Origin: DAOTUB01 sp034437455 | Lineage (GTDB): Bacteria; Chloroflexota; Anaerolineae; B4-G1 | DNA: 38,774 nucleotides | Reading direction: 5' to 3' | Assembly: GCA_034437455.1 (NCBI GenBank) | Contig: DAOTUB010000305.1 | Span: 1-38,774 of the forward strand | Shown: positions 1 through 8,500 of the stretch, piece by piece | Layout of the letters: each line of letters begins with the position of its first letter | Position numbering within the stretch: the stretch's first letter is position 1 | Position numbers and translations under genes: made by a program | Notes under the pieces: generated by a model | Told to the model about the DNA's origin: nothing | Seen by the model: the letters and a program-made list of their open reading frames with translations, nothing else | Databases searched by the model: none

Positions 1-1
1 G

Positions 2-1021
2 GTGGAGAGCCCCCCCCCCTCTGTCCCCCCCATTGGGGGGGAGGAAAGGGGGGGGCTGGGCAGCACCTTTCACTTTACCATCCAGGCCGAGGCCGCTCCC
101 CACCCCACCCCCACCTACCGCCAAAAGGCGCAGCCAGACCTGCGCGGCAAACGGGTGCTGATCGTGGATGATAACGACACCAATCGGCGCGTCTTGACGT
201 TGCAAACAGAAAAATGGGGAATGCTCTCCAGCGATACAGCTGCCCCCGCCGAGGCTTTGGCGTGGATCCGCCAGGGAGAGCCTTTCGACGTGGCGCTGCT
301 GGATATGCAGATGAAGCCGGCCGATGGGGTCGGCGAGATGGATAGCCTGACGCTGGCCGTCGAGATACGACGCGAGCGCGAGGCCAGCGTGTTGTCAAAC
401 GTACCGCTGCCGCTGGTGATGTTGACCTCGCTGGGGCAGCAGAAGATCGAGATAGAAGAGGGGACATTCGCCGCCTTCCTGACCAAACCGGCCAGAGCCT
501 CGCAGTTGCACGACGCGCTGATGGACATATTTGCAAAAGAGGAATCGACGCGGAAAAAACGGGACACAACAATCCAACCACAGTTCGATCCGAAGATGGG
601 AAAGCGACTGCCGCTGCGCATCCTGCTGGCGGAGGACAACGCGGTCAACCAAAAACTGGCGCTGCACCTCCTCAAGCGAATGGGCTACCGGGCGGACGTG
701 GCGGCGAACGGCCTGGAGGCGCTGGAAGCGTTGCGGCAGCAGACGTACGACGCGGTGCTGATGGACGTGCAGATGCCAGAGATGGACGGGCTGGAGGCCA
801 CGCGCCGCATCCGCCAGGAGTGGGAAAAGGACGCACAACCGCGCATCGTCGCGATGACGGCGAGCGCGATGAAAGAGGACCGGGAGGAATGCCTGGCGGC
901 AGGGATGGACGACTATATCAGCAAGCCGATCCAAGTGGCAGAACTCGTTTGCGCTTTGAGGAAATGCCAACCTATGGGCGAATCTGCAACCTATCAAAAC
1001 GTAACAGGAGGAGACCATTGA
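2..1021 (+). CDS. Hybrid histidine kinase, C-terminal part (HATPase end, REC, REC); 5' truncated by window edge
   Basis: The frame is open from the first bases, so the gene begins upstream and the GTG at 2 is an internal valine codon. What remains is the last strand of a HATPase domain (GSTFHFTIQAEA) and two receiver domains. REC1 has the acidic pair in LIVDDN, a candidate phospho-aspartate at about residue 101 (LLDMQM), a Thr in MLTS and a Lys in LTKP. REC2 has LLAEDN, aspartate about 255 (LMDVQMPEMDG), MTAS and SKPI. REC1 carries about six extra residues (KPADGVG) just after its phospho-aspartate, where the paralogues read PEMDG. A GC-rich palindrome is translated in frame at the HATPase end. 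The TGA stop overlaps a TTG that starts the remnant of the next gene. The family passes phosphate from His to Asp to HPt to Asp. Calling it a hybrid kinase is secure from full-length paralogues downstream; the sensor is outside the window. Confidence 0.93.
   Translation: MESPPPSVPPIGGEERGGLGSTFHFTIQAEAAPHPTPTYRQKAQPDLRGKRVLIVDDNDTNRRVLTLQTEKWGMLSSDTAAPAEALAWIRQGEPFDVALLDMQMKPADGVGEMDSLTLAVEIRREREASVLSNVPLPLVMLTSLGQQKIEIEEGTFAAFLTKPARASQLHDALMDIFAKEESTRKKRDTTIQPQFDPKMGKRLPLRILLAEDNAVNQKLALHLLKRMGYRADVAANGLEALEALRQQTYDAVLMDVQMPEMDGLEATRRIRQEWEKDAQPRIVAMTASAMKEDREECLAAGMDDYISKPIQVAELVCALRKCQPMGESATYQNVTGGDH
10..55. repeat. GC-rich hairpin element inside the kinase reading frame, orientation A
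   Basis: A run of C, then CTCTGT, seven C, ATT, seven G, AGGAAA and a run of G forms a stem with a small loop. It is translated as a Pro/Gly-rich insert between VES and GSTFHF of the HATPase domain, where the uninterrupted paralogues have only EVNK or EVDR. Its reverse complement closely matches the element at 5013-5057, which sits at the same protein site in another kinase. Confidence 0.85.
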
Positions 1022-1104
1022 ATAACCGGCTGAATACCCCATCCCAAGAGAATGCTCCGGCCCACTTATGCTGGCCATTTCGAGCACAGAAGAGGACGAC
1101 ATGA
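1018..1104 (+). pseudogene. Remnant of a REC-histidine kinase gene (internal deletion)
   Basis: A 28-codon frame starts at TTG 1018, five bases after an AGGAGGA Shine-Dalgarno, and ends in a TGA that overlaps the ATG of the next receiver gene (ATGA). Its first codons (LNNRLNTPSQEN) match at DNA and protein level the start of the intact REC-kinase at 1606 (MNNQQNARSKGN), and its last residues (KRTT) resemble that gene's last residues (EKTT). The middle, roughly 1.1 kb in the intact copy, is missing. The overlaps at both ends copy those of the intact gene, so this is best read as a deletion scar. It may still be translated and couple the kinase upstream to the receiver downstream; that is inference. 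Confidence 0.75.
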
Positions 1105-1493
1105 CTGGAGATCCGCCAACCCAAAAACCACTGGCTTTTATCATCGAAGATGAACAGGAACTGGCGACTCTTTTTGCCCGTGCATTGCAGATGGCCGAGT
1201 TCGACACCGAGATTATTCAGAATGGAAGCGCCGCCCTGGAGCGGTTGGCTACCACCATACCTACTCTGGTATTGCTCGATCTGCACTTGCCCTATGTGTC
1301 GGGCTTTGACATCCTGCACCACATTCGGGCCGACGACCGGTTGGCAAAGACTCGGGTGATGCTGGCGACGGCTGACCCGCAAATGGCCGAAACCCTCCAG
1401 GAAAAGAGCGACCTGGTGCTCATCAAGCCCATCGGTTTCTATCAGTTGCGCGATTTGGCTGCACGTTTACGCCCTTGCGATACGACCGATTGA
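1101..1493 (+). CDS. Single-domain response regulator (REC), copy 1
   Basis: This 130-aa protein is one CheY-like receiver with no output domain. The acidic pocket is in FIIEDE, the candidate phospho-aspartate is D60 in LLDLHLP, the switch Thr is in LATAD and the Lys is in LIKPI. I chose ATG 1101 over the upstream in-frame ATG 1068 because 1101 gives the same length and N-terminus (MTGD) as the paralogue at 2820 and because ATGA overlaps the stop of the upstream remnant, as in the intact copy. Proteins of this type shuttle phosphate between kinases and HPt proteins or act through protein contacts. The neighbours suggest the first role. It is closely similar to the 2820-3212 protein and arose with it by duplication. 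Confidence 0.92.
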   Translation: MTGDPPTQKPLAFIIEDEQELATLFARALQMAEFDTEIIQNGSAALERLATTIPTLVLLDLHLPYVSGFDILHHIRADDRLAKTRVMLATADPQMAETLQEKSDLVLIKPIGFYQLRDLAARLRPCDTTD

Positions 1494-1503
1494 GAAAGAA
1501 AGC

Positions 1504-1609
1504 ATGGACTCTTCCTTTTCAGGCAGAAGAACTGGTTGGCGCTCCAAGAAAATGCCGACCTCTGAGCGAATCTGCAAATTATCGAAACGAAATAGGAGCC
1601 GATAGGTGA
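1504..1609 (+). pseudogene. Remnant of a deleted hybrid kinase between REC copy 1 and the REC-kinase
   Basis: The segment GAGAAAGAAAGCATGGACTC at 1492-1511 matches the start region of the hybrid kinase at 3223 (GAGAAAGAACGTATGGACCC). About 25 bases later the sequence, read in another frame, gives ELVGAPRKCRPLSESANYRN, which aligns with the C-terminal tail ELVCALRKCQPMGESATYQN of the kinase that ends at 1021. The tail frame stops in a TGA overlapping the next gene's GTG (GTGA), just as the first kinase overlaps its own successor by TTGA. About 2.3 kb or more of kinase is missing, and the two ends are joined out of frame. Read from ATG 1504, the fused frame ends at TAG 1603-1605. Confidence 0.75.
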
Positions 1610-2823
1610 ATAATCAACAGAATGCCCGATCCAAAGGGAATATTCTAGTCGTAGATGACGCAGTAATAAACTTGCGTCTGCTATCTCGAGCGTTGGAAGA
1701 GCAAGGATATGACGTGCAGACCGCGACGAGCGGCCCTCGCGCCCTGGAGACTGTGGAGGCGGAGCCGCCTGACCTGATCCTGCTCGACATCATGATGCCA
1801 GAGATGGATGGCTATACCGTTTGCGAACAACTGAAAGGGGACGCCCGCACGCGCGACATCCCTGTGATCTTTATCAGCGCGCTGGACGAAACGCTGGACA
1901 AGGTCAAGGCCTTTACCGTCGGCGGAGTGGACTATATCAGCCGCCCGTTTCAGGCGCAAGAGATGCTGGCCCGCGTAGAGACTCACCTGACTTTACGGGA
2001 GATGCAGAGGCGGCTTCAGGAGCAAAATCGCCAGCTCGAACAAGAGATCGTCGAGCGCAAACGGGCAGAGGAGGCGCTGGCCCTGGCCCGCGATCAAGCG
2101 TTGGAAGCCAGCCGCCTGAAAAGCCAACTCTTATCCAACGTCAGTCACGACTTGCGCTCGCCGCTGGGCAACATTCTGGGCCACACCGAGATGCTGCAAG
2201 CCGGCGTCCACGGCCCGCTCTCTGACCGACAACAGGAAGTGACCACGCGCATCATCGCGAACGCCCAACAGTTGCTAGGCTTTATCAACAACTTGTTGGG
2301 ACAGGCCCAGCTCGAGGCCGGACGAGTGATGCTCAACGTCATACCCTTCGCCCCAGCCGAGATACTGAAAACCACACAAGGCACCATCGATATGTTAGCC
2401 CAGACTCGCGGGCTGGAATTGATCTGCGACGTTGAACCCGATATACCGGACACTCTGTACGGCGATCCTTACTGGCTGCGGCAAATTCTAGTCAACCTGG
2501 TCGGCAATGCCATCAAGTTCACCGAGGAAGGTACGGTACAGATGCATATTTATCGAGCAGATCAAGATCATTGGGCCATCCAGGTATCTGATACCGGCTG
2601 CGGCATCCCGGCAGAAGCTCAATCGTATATCTTTGATGCTTTCCGGCAGGTGGATGGGACGGCCATCCGCAAGCAACAGACCGGCTCCGGGTTGGGGCTG
2701 TCCATCGTTAAACAACTGACCGCGTTGATGCAGGGAAAAGTCACCCTCACCAGCCAGGTAGGAAAAGGCAGTACCTTTACGGTTCTGTTGCCGTTAAAAC
2801 CAATCCAGGAGAAGACGACATGA
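1606..2823 (+). CDS. REC-histidine kinase (receiver at the N-terminus, soluble)
   Basis: The 405-aa protein starts at GTG with AGGAG seven bases upstream. It has a receiver at about residues 14-128 (VVDDA, D61 in LLDIMMPEMDG, ISAL, RPFQ), a short coiled-coil linker, a HisKA domain with the phospho-accepting histidine H181 in SHDLRSPL, and a HATPase with the N box NLVGNAIKFT and G boxes DTGCGIP and GSGLGLSIV. There is no membrane segment, so it is cytoplasmic. The receiver precedes the kinase, so it may be controlled by phosphate arriving from the hybrid kinases rather than by an external signal (inference). The stop overlaps the next gene's start by ATGA, which implies translational coupling. 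The receiver Lys position reads RPFQ instead of KPF, a conservative but noticeable change. Confidence 0.93.
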   Translation: MNNQQNARSKGNILVVDDAVINLRLLSRALEEQGYDVQTATSGPRALETVEAEPPDLILLDIMMPEMDGYTVCEQLKGDARTRDIPVIFISALDETLDKVKAFTVGGVDYISRPFQAQEMLARVETHLTLREMQRRLQEQNRQLEQEIVERKRAEEALALARDQALEASRLKSQLLSNVSHDLRSPLGNILGHTEMLQAGVHGPLSDRQQEVTTRIIANAQQLLGFINNLLGQAQLEAGRVMLNVIPFAPAEILKTTQGTIDMLAQTRGLELICDVEPDIPDTLYGDPYWLRQILVNLVGNAIKFTEEGTVQMHIYRADQDHWAIQVSDTGCGIPAEAQSYIFDAFRQVDGTAIRKQQTGSGLGLSIVKQLTALMQGKVTLTSQVGKGSTFTVLLPLKPIQEKTT

Positions 2824-3212
2824 CGGGAGACACATCGAGCAAAAAACCACTGGCTTTTGTGATCGAAGATGAACGGGAACAGGCGGAGATTTTTTCCCAG
2901 GCCTTGCAAATGGCCGAGTTTGAAACGGAAATCATTCGGAATGGGAACGCCGCCCTGGAGCGTTTGGCTGTCGCCGTACCCACCCTGGTGGTGCTGGACC
3001 TGCACTTGCCTTACGTGTCGGGCGCCGACATCCTGCAAGTGATTCGCGCCAACGACCGGCTGGCAAACACTCGCGTGATCCTGGCGACGGCTGACCCTCA
3101 AATGGCCGAACTCCTGCAAGAAAAAAGCGACCTGGTGCTCATCAAGCCTGTCAGTTTCTATCAGTTGCGCGATTTGGCCGCGCGTTTACGCCCTTCTGAT
3201 ACCGTCGGCTGA
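2820..3212 (+). CDS. Single-domain response regulator (REC), copy 2
   Basis: This 130-aa CheY-like receiver is a close paralogue of the protein at 1101, with the same length and N-terminus (MTGD). Candidate phospho-aspartate is D60 in VLDLHLP; the acidic residues are in VIEDE, the switch Thr in LATAD and the Lys in LIKPV. It overlaps the REC-kinase by ATGA and is followed ten bases later by a hybrid kinase, so it belongs to one transcription unit. No output domain is present; a role as phosphate carrier or protein-contact regulator is inferred from the neighbours. Confidence 0.93.
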   Translation: MTGDTSSKKPLAFVIEDEREQAEIFSQALQMAEFETEIIRNGNAALERLAVAVPTLVVLDLHLPYVSGADILQVIRANDRLANTRVILATADPQMAELLQEKSDLVLIKPVSFYQLRDLAARLRPSDTVG

Positions 3213-3222
3213 GAAAGAACGT

Positions 3223-5577
3223 ATGGACCCTGCGATCCAGTATACGATATTCATTATTCTTGCTCCGCTTTCAGCCTTTGTTTCGATTGTGCTGGGCGTC
3301 TACGCGCGGCGTTATCGCCCTGCGCCAGAAAGCTCGGCGCTCTTGAAATTGATCCTGGTCAGTTCGGGATGGTTGATATGCAATACCTTCGAGTTGGCGG
3401 CCCATTCCGAATCCGCCACCGTTTTCTGGGCCAAGATCACGTATGTGTTCATCGCCCTCACGCCCGTGATGTGGTTGGCTTTTGCACTCCAGTACATTGG
3501 GAAACAAAAGTGGCTCACCCCTTCTCGCCTCGCGCTATTTTTCATCATCCCCGTGGCGACCATAGTGCTCGTCCAAACCACCGAGAGGCATGGCCTGGTC
3601 TGGCAAAGGTATAGCTTCCGTCCCATCGATCGTTGGCTGGCGATAGAGGTTTCTTATGGTCCGTGGTTCTGGGTGAACGCAGCGTATGAGTACGCGTTGA
3701 TATTCCTGGGCGCGTTTTTAATCAGCAGGCAATATTTCAAATCATTCAATTTGTATCGCCGGCAGTCCACCTGGCTGATCCTCGGAGCGGTCAGTCCGCT
3801 CGCATTGAACGTCGTGTACATCCTTCGCCTGGTACCCGAGTTCAGAAAAGATTACACCCCTGTGAGTTTTGCCCTCTCCTGTATCGCGTTTGCCATTGCC
3901 ATATTCCGTTATCGCTTGTTCGATCTCAAGCCCGTGGCCCGCGATGCTGTGATCGACAGCATGAGCGACGGTATGCTGGTGCTCGACGCGCAAAATCGGA
4001 TCGTGGACCTCAACCCGGCGGCACAAGCGATCATCGGCGTTCAATCGGCTCAGGCCATCGGACAACCAGCCGCGGAGATATTGAGTCCCCGAAGCGACCT
4101 GGTCGAACGCTTCCGCGATATCCCCCACGCCCAGGCCGAGATCACGTTGGGCCAAGAAGAAACGCAGCGTCATTATGATCTGCGGATCTCTCCACTGACT
4201 GACCGGCGCAGGCGCTCGACCGGGCGGTTGATCGTCCTGCGCGACATCACCGAGCGGAAGCAGGCAGAGGAAGCGTTGCAACAGGCCAAAAAAGTCGCCG
4301 AAGAGGCTCAACAGGCAGCCGAAACGGCCAACCGGGCCAAGAGCACATTCCTGGCCACGATGAGCCACGAAATCCGCACCCCGATGAACGCCGTCATCGG
4401 CATGAGCAGCCTGTTACTCGACACCGGCATGACTCCAGAACAGCAAGAGTTCACCGAAACCATCCGCACCAGCGGCGAAGCGTTGCTGACCATCATCAAC
4501 GACATCCTCGACTTTTCCAAGATCGAGGCCGACAAGATGGAACTGGAAAGCCAGGCTTTCGACCTGCGCGAGTGCGTGGAAGGCACCCTCGACCTGCTGA
4601 TGACTGAAGCGGCAGAAAAAGGATTGAAGCTGACCTCTCTGATCGACGAGCAAGTCCCTGCCGCCATCATCAGCGATATGACGCGCCTGCGCCAGATTCT
4701 GATCAATCTGATCGGCAACGCTATCAAGTTCACCCAACAAGGTGAGGTAGTAGTTAGTGTTCAGTGTTTAGTGGACAGCGAAGAACGCACTTCCCAACAC
4801 CCACCAATCTCTAACAACTCTCCACTAACCACTATCCACTTTTCTGTCAGAGATACCGGCATCGGCATCCCTCCAGACCGGATAGATCGCCTGTTCCAAT
4901 CCTTCAGCCAGGTAGACGCCTCGACCACCCGTCGTTACGGGGGCACCGGGCTAGGGTTGGCGATCAGCAAGCGGCTGTGTGAACTGATGGGCGGCGCGAT
5001 GTGGGTCGAAAGCCCCTCCCTTTCCTCCCCCCCATTGGGGGGGACAGAGGGGGGGGCAGGCAGTACGTTCCACTTTACCATCCAGGCCGAGACCGCTCCT
5101 GGGATGGCGCCCGTCTACCCACAAAAAGCGCAACAGGCAGCAGCTCAACCACAGTTCGATTCCGAGATGGAAAAACGGCTGCCCCTGCACATCCTGCTGG
5201 CGGAGGATAACGCAGTCAACCAGAAGCTGGCGCTGCACCTCCTGGAACGGATAGGCTACCGGGCGGATGTGGCGGCAAATGGCTTGGAGGTGCTGGAGGC
5301 ATTGCAGCGACAACCATACGACGTGATCCTGATGGACGTGCAGATGCCAGAGATGGATGGGCTGGAGACCACACGCTACATTCGCCGGGAGTTGGAAATG
5401 GACGCACCACTGCGCATCATCGCGATGACGGCGGGCGCGACGAAAGAGGATCGGGAGGAGTGCCTGGCGGCGGGAATGGATGACTATATCAGCAAGCCGA
5501 TCCGGGTGGAGGAATTGGTCGACGCCTTGACAGAAAGCGACCCTTCTACTAGACTGGAACCTCGTGTGCAAGGATAA
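3223..5577 (+). CDS. Membrane hybrid histidine kinase: 7TM, PAS, HisKA, HATPase, single REC
   Basis: The 784-aa protein begins with about 230 residues containing seven hydrophobic segments, like the 7TM sensor region of some histidine kinases. A PAS domain follows (about 240-345), then a short coiled coil, HisKA with H382 in MSHEIRTPMN, and a HATPase with NLIGNAIKFT, DTGIGIP and GGTGLGLAIS. One receiver closes the protein (about 650-770, D705 in LMDVQMPEMDG, SKPI). Its paralogues here have two receivers; in this one the linker PVYPQKAQQ runs straight into PQFDSEMEK, so the first receiver has been deleted cleanly. Two repeats are translated in frame: a heptamer repeat in the HATPase loop and a GC-rich hairpin just before GSTFHF. 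Signal unknown. Confidence 0.94.
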   Translation: MDPAIQYTIFIILAPLSAFVSIVLGVYARRYRPAPESSALLKLILVSSGWLICNTFELAAHSESATVFWAKITYVFIALTPVMWLAFALQYIGKQKWLTPSRLALFFIIPVATIVLVQTTERHGLVWQRYSFRPIDRWLAIEVSYGPWFWVNAAYEYALIFLGAFLISRQYFKSFNLYRRQSTWLILGAVSPLALNVVYILRLVPEFRKDYTPVSFALSCIAFAIAIFRYRLFDLKPVARDAVIDSMSDGMLVLDAQNRIVDLNPAAQAIIGVQSAQAIGQPAAEILSPRSDLVERFRDIPHAQAEITLGQEETQRHYDLRISPLTDRRRRSTGRLIVLRDITERKQAEEALQQAKKVAEEAQQAAETANRAKSTFLATMSHEIRTPMNAVIGMSSLLLDTGMTPEQQEFTETIRTSGEALLTIINDILDFSKIEADKMELESQAFDLRECVEGTLDLLMTEAAEKGLKLTSLIDEQVPAAIISDMTRLRQILINLIGNAIKFTQQGEVVVSVQCLVDSEERTSQHPPISNNSPLTTIHFSVRDTGIGIPPDRIDRLFQSFSQVDASTTRRYGGTGLGLAISKRLCELMGGAMWVESPSLSSPPLGGTEGGAGSTFHFTIQAETAPGMAPVYPQKAQQAAAQPQFDSEMEKRLPLHILLAEDNAVNQKLALHLLERIGYRADVAANGLEVLEALQRQPYDVILMDVQMPEMDGLETTRYIRRELEMDAPLRIIAMTAGATKEDREECLAAGMDDYISKPIRVEELVDALTESDPSTRLEPRVQG
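4749..4840. repeat. Heptamer repeat (AGTnnnn / CACTnnn) within HATPase coding sequence
   Basis: AGT recurs every seven bases at 4749, 4756, 4763 and 4770 (with AGC at 4777), and CACT recurs every seven bases at 4823, 4830 and 4837. The two arms are roughly inverted. The segment encodes the loop between VVVSVQ and IHFSVRD. The kinase at 5585 has an unrelated, shorter loop there. Confidence 0.8.
5013..5057. repeat. GC-rich hairpin element inside the kinase reading frame, orientation B
   Basis: CCCTTTCCTCC and more C, then ATT, seven G, ACAGAG and a run of G. It is close to the reverse complement of the element at 10-55 and lies at the same protein position, between VES and GSTFHF. It stays open in this orientation too, encoding a Ser/Pro/Gly-rich segment. 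Confidence 0.85.
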
Positions 5578-5584
5578 AACAAAC

Positions 5585-8500
5585 ATGACGAGCACGCCTA
5601 TCTCCAAGCCCGAAATAACGGACCTGCCTCCCCTACCCCGGCACCTGGAGGGCCGGCCTTTCGGGCGCGACGAGGACGGACGCCCTCTCAATCGCACCAG
5701 GGGCCACGTCATTCGCGCGACGTTGGAGTATATGCTCGAGTGCGTCGGTCAGCGCGCCGCGCAATCTCTCCCTCCCGAAACGAGCAGCGAGGAGCGCGCC
5801 GCCCGCGTCGCTCAGGCCAAAGATGCCACCTTGAAGCAACTGGTCGAACAGCTCAACGCCGCCATCCTCGACCCCCGTTACCACGTCACCGCCGATTACC
5901 TGTTGAACGAGGGCAACACTTACTCCGTCGAGTTCAATGCCTTTTTCAGCGAGCTTTGTCGGCAATTGTCTGGCGATCCAGACTTTCACTTCAATTGTGG
6001 AGCGAGGAGCATCCCCGTCTCAATTTTATCCCTGGCACGTCCCTTTTCGCTCAGTCAGATCTACAACGTACTGCCCCGTTTCACAGCCAAATATGCCGCT
6101 ACCGATTTCCGCGTCGTCCGCGTGACCTCGAACTCGGCCATCATTCAGTGGCACGGCGAGCGCGACCTGGTCCAACTCCCTCCCGCTCTCCACCGGCCTT
6201 TCCTCTATCTGAGTTGCCAGTACATTCAAGGCACGCTCGCCAGCATCCCTCAAGTTCACTCCGGCCTGCCGATGGCGACCGTGCGAGAGATCCGCTGCCA
6301 CCTAAAAGGCGACGCGCACTGTGAGTGGGAGTTCACCTGGCAGCAACAGGAGCGAAAACGATTCAGCTTTCGGCGCCAAAGCCGTCTCCCCGCCTCCACT
6401 CCAGAAGAATCAAGGGAGCAGACTGTTTTCCCCGCATCTTTCAGCAAAGTGGAACAGCGAGAGCTTTCCATCGTCCCTGCGCCCAATCCACTTGTCGAAT
6501 CAGAACTCCCCCCCCTGCCCGCGCACATCGAACATCCTCCCTTCGGCGCCGACGACGCCGGACAGCCGATCAAGGAGGTTGCAGGCACATCGATCCTCGC
6601 CGTCATCGAACAGATGCAGAGCTACCTCGGCCACCGCATCCAGCAAGAAAACCTCCTGGGCTTTGACCCACAAGAGCGCGCGGCTCACATCGCACATACT
6701 CAAGCCGACGCCCTGGACCAATTGGTGGAACGGTTGAACACCGCCATCCGCGACCGACGCTATCGCGTCTCCCGCGATTATCTGCTGGACGGAAGTCACC
6801 GATACTCACACGAGTTCAACCTCTTTATCAACGAATTCGCGCAAGAGATCTCGGGCGATCCGCACTTTTTCTTCCATCGTGGGCTTCAGAGTATCCCTGG
6901 CTCGGTCCTTCACCTGGCCCGTCCCCTGTCGCTGCGCCAGGTGTACAACCTGCTGCCTCGCTTTACCGTCAAGGTTTCCGATGCCGACGTCCGGATCATC
7001 CGTACAGACTCCAACACCGCGCTCCTTCAGTGGCATCCCGAACGTCAACTGGCGAAAATTCCCGCCCGCCTTCACCAGCGGTATATCCGCATGGCGTGCC
7101 AGGCATACCAGGGCGCGTACGCCGTCATCCCCAAACTTCATTCAGACTTGCCGCTGGCAGAGATCAAGGAAACTCGTTGCCTACTGCAAGGGGATGCATA
7201 TTGTGAGTGGGAGTTTAGCTGGCAGCTTCCCAGGCCCAGAATCGGCCTGGCGGTCTGGCTTAGCTTGAGCCTCTCGGCAATCCTGCTGATCTGTGCACTA
7301 TTGCGTCTGCCCGGTTGGGAGTGGTTGGCGGCAGCGGCGGCGCTCCTGCCCGCCGTCATTGGCGGAGCCATCCACCATTTGAAAACGTCGGCGTACGAAC
7401 GCCAGCGCCAGGAACAACTGCTGTTCGAACAACGCGAGCGCTCCGAAGAACAGTACGACGCCTTGCAGCAAGCTCACGCCGACTTGCAGCTTTCGACCAT
7501 CGCGCTCCGGCAAAAAATCTCTGAACTGACCGCCATGCACGAGATTGGCCTGGCGCTGAGCGCGACGCTCGATCTGAACGAGCTATTGGACACGAGCCTG
7601 CGCGCCGTCACCACGCACCTGAATTTTGAGCGGGCGCTGATCATGTTAGTCGAGGAGCGCGAAGGGCGGCGCACGCTGACCGGCGGGCGCAGCATCGGCG
7701 GCACGCCAACGATGACCGCCCTGATCGAACAGGCCGAGTTTTCGCTGGACGATCCCGAGGCACTCCTGGCCCAGATCGTCAACGCCGCCAGACCTACGCT
7801 GGTCGACAACGCCCGGCAAGTGAGCGACGAGCGCATCGGACGCGCTCTCAAGGTGCTCGGCACATCCGCTTTCCTGGCGGTTCCGCTGATCGCCAAGGGC
7901 AAAGCCGTGGGCCTGTTGGCGGTGGACAACGCCCTCACGAACCGCCCCATCCTGGAGAACGGACAGGAGTTGCTATCCACCGTCGGCAGCCAGATCGCCA
8001 GCGCGATAGATAGCGCCCTGCTGTATCAGACGCTGGAACGGCGCGTGGAGGAGCGCACGCGAGAAGCCGAGGAAGCTCGTGTCGCCGCCGAGGAGGCGAA
8101 TCGGGCCAAGAGCGCCTTCCTGGCCACGATGAGCCACGAGATCCGCACCCCGATGAACGCCGTCATCGGCATGACCAGCCTGCTGCTCGACACCGACCTC
8201 ACCGCGGAGCAGTACGAGTTCACCGAAACCATCCGCACCAGCGGCGACTCCCTGCTGACCATCATCAACGACATCCTCGACTTTTCCAAGATCGAGGCCG
8301 GACGGATGGAATTGGAACGCCAGCCGTTCAACCTGCGCGATTGCATCGAAGAGGCCCTCGATCTCCTGGCGACCAGGGCGTCGGAAAAAGGGCTGGAACT
8401 GGCGTATCTGGTGGACGATCAGGTTCCCGCCGCCATCTTGGGCGACATGACGCGCGTGCGCCAGATCCTGGTCAATCTTCTCAGCAACGGGGTCAAATTC

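Noticed and set aside
1068..1100. Earlier start of the first single-domain receiver
   Set aside because: ATG 1101 matches the paralogue's start and keeps the ATGA overlap.
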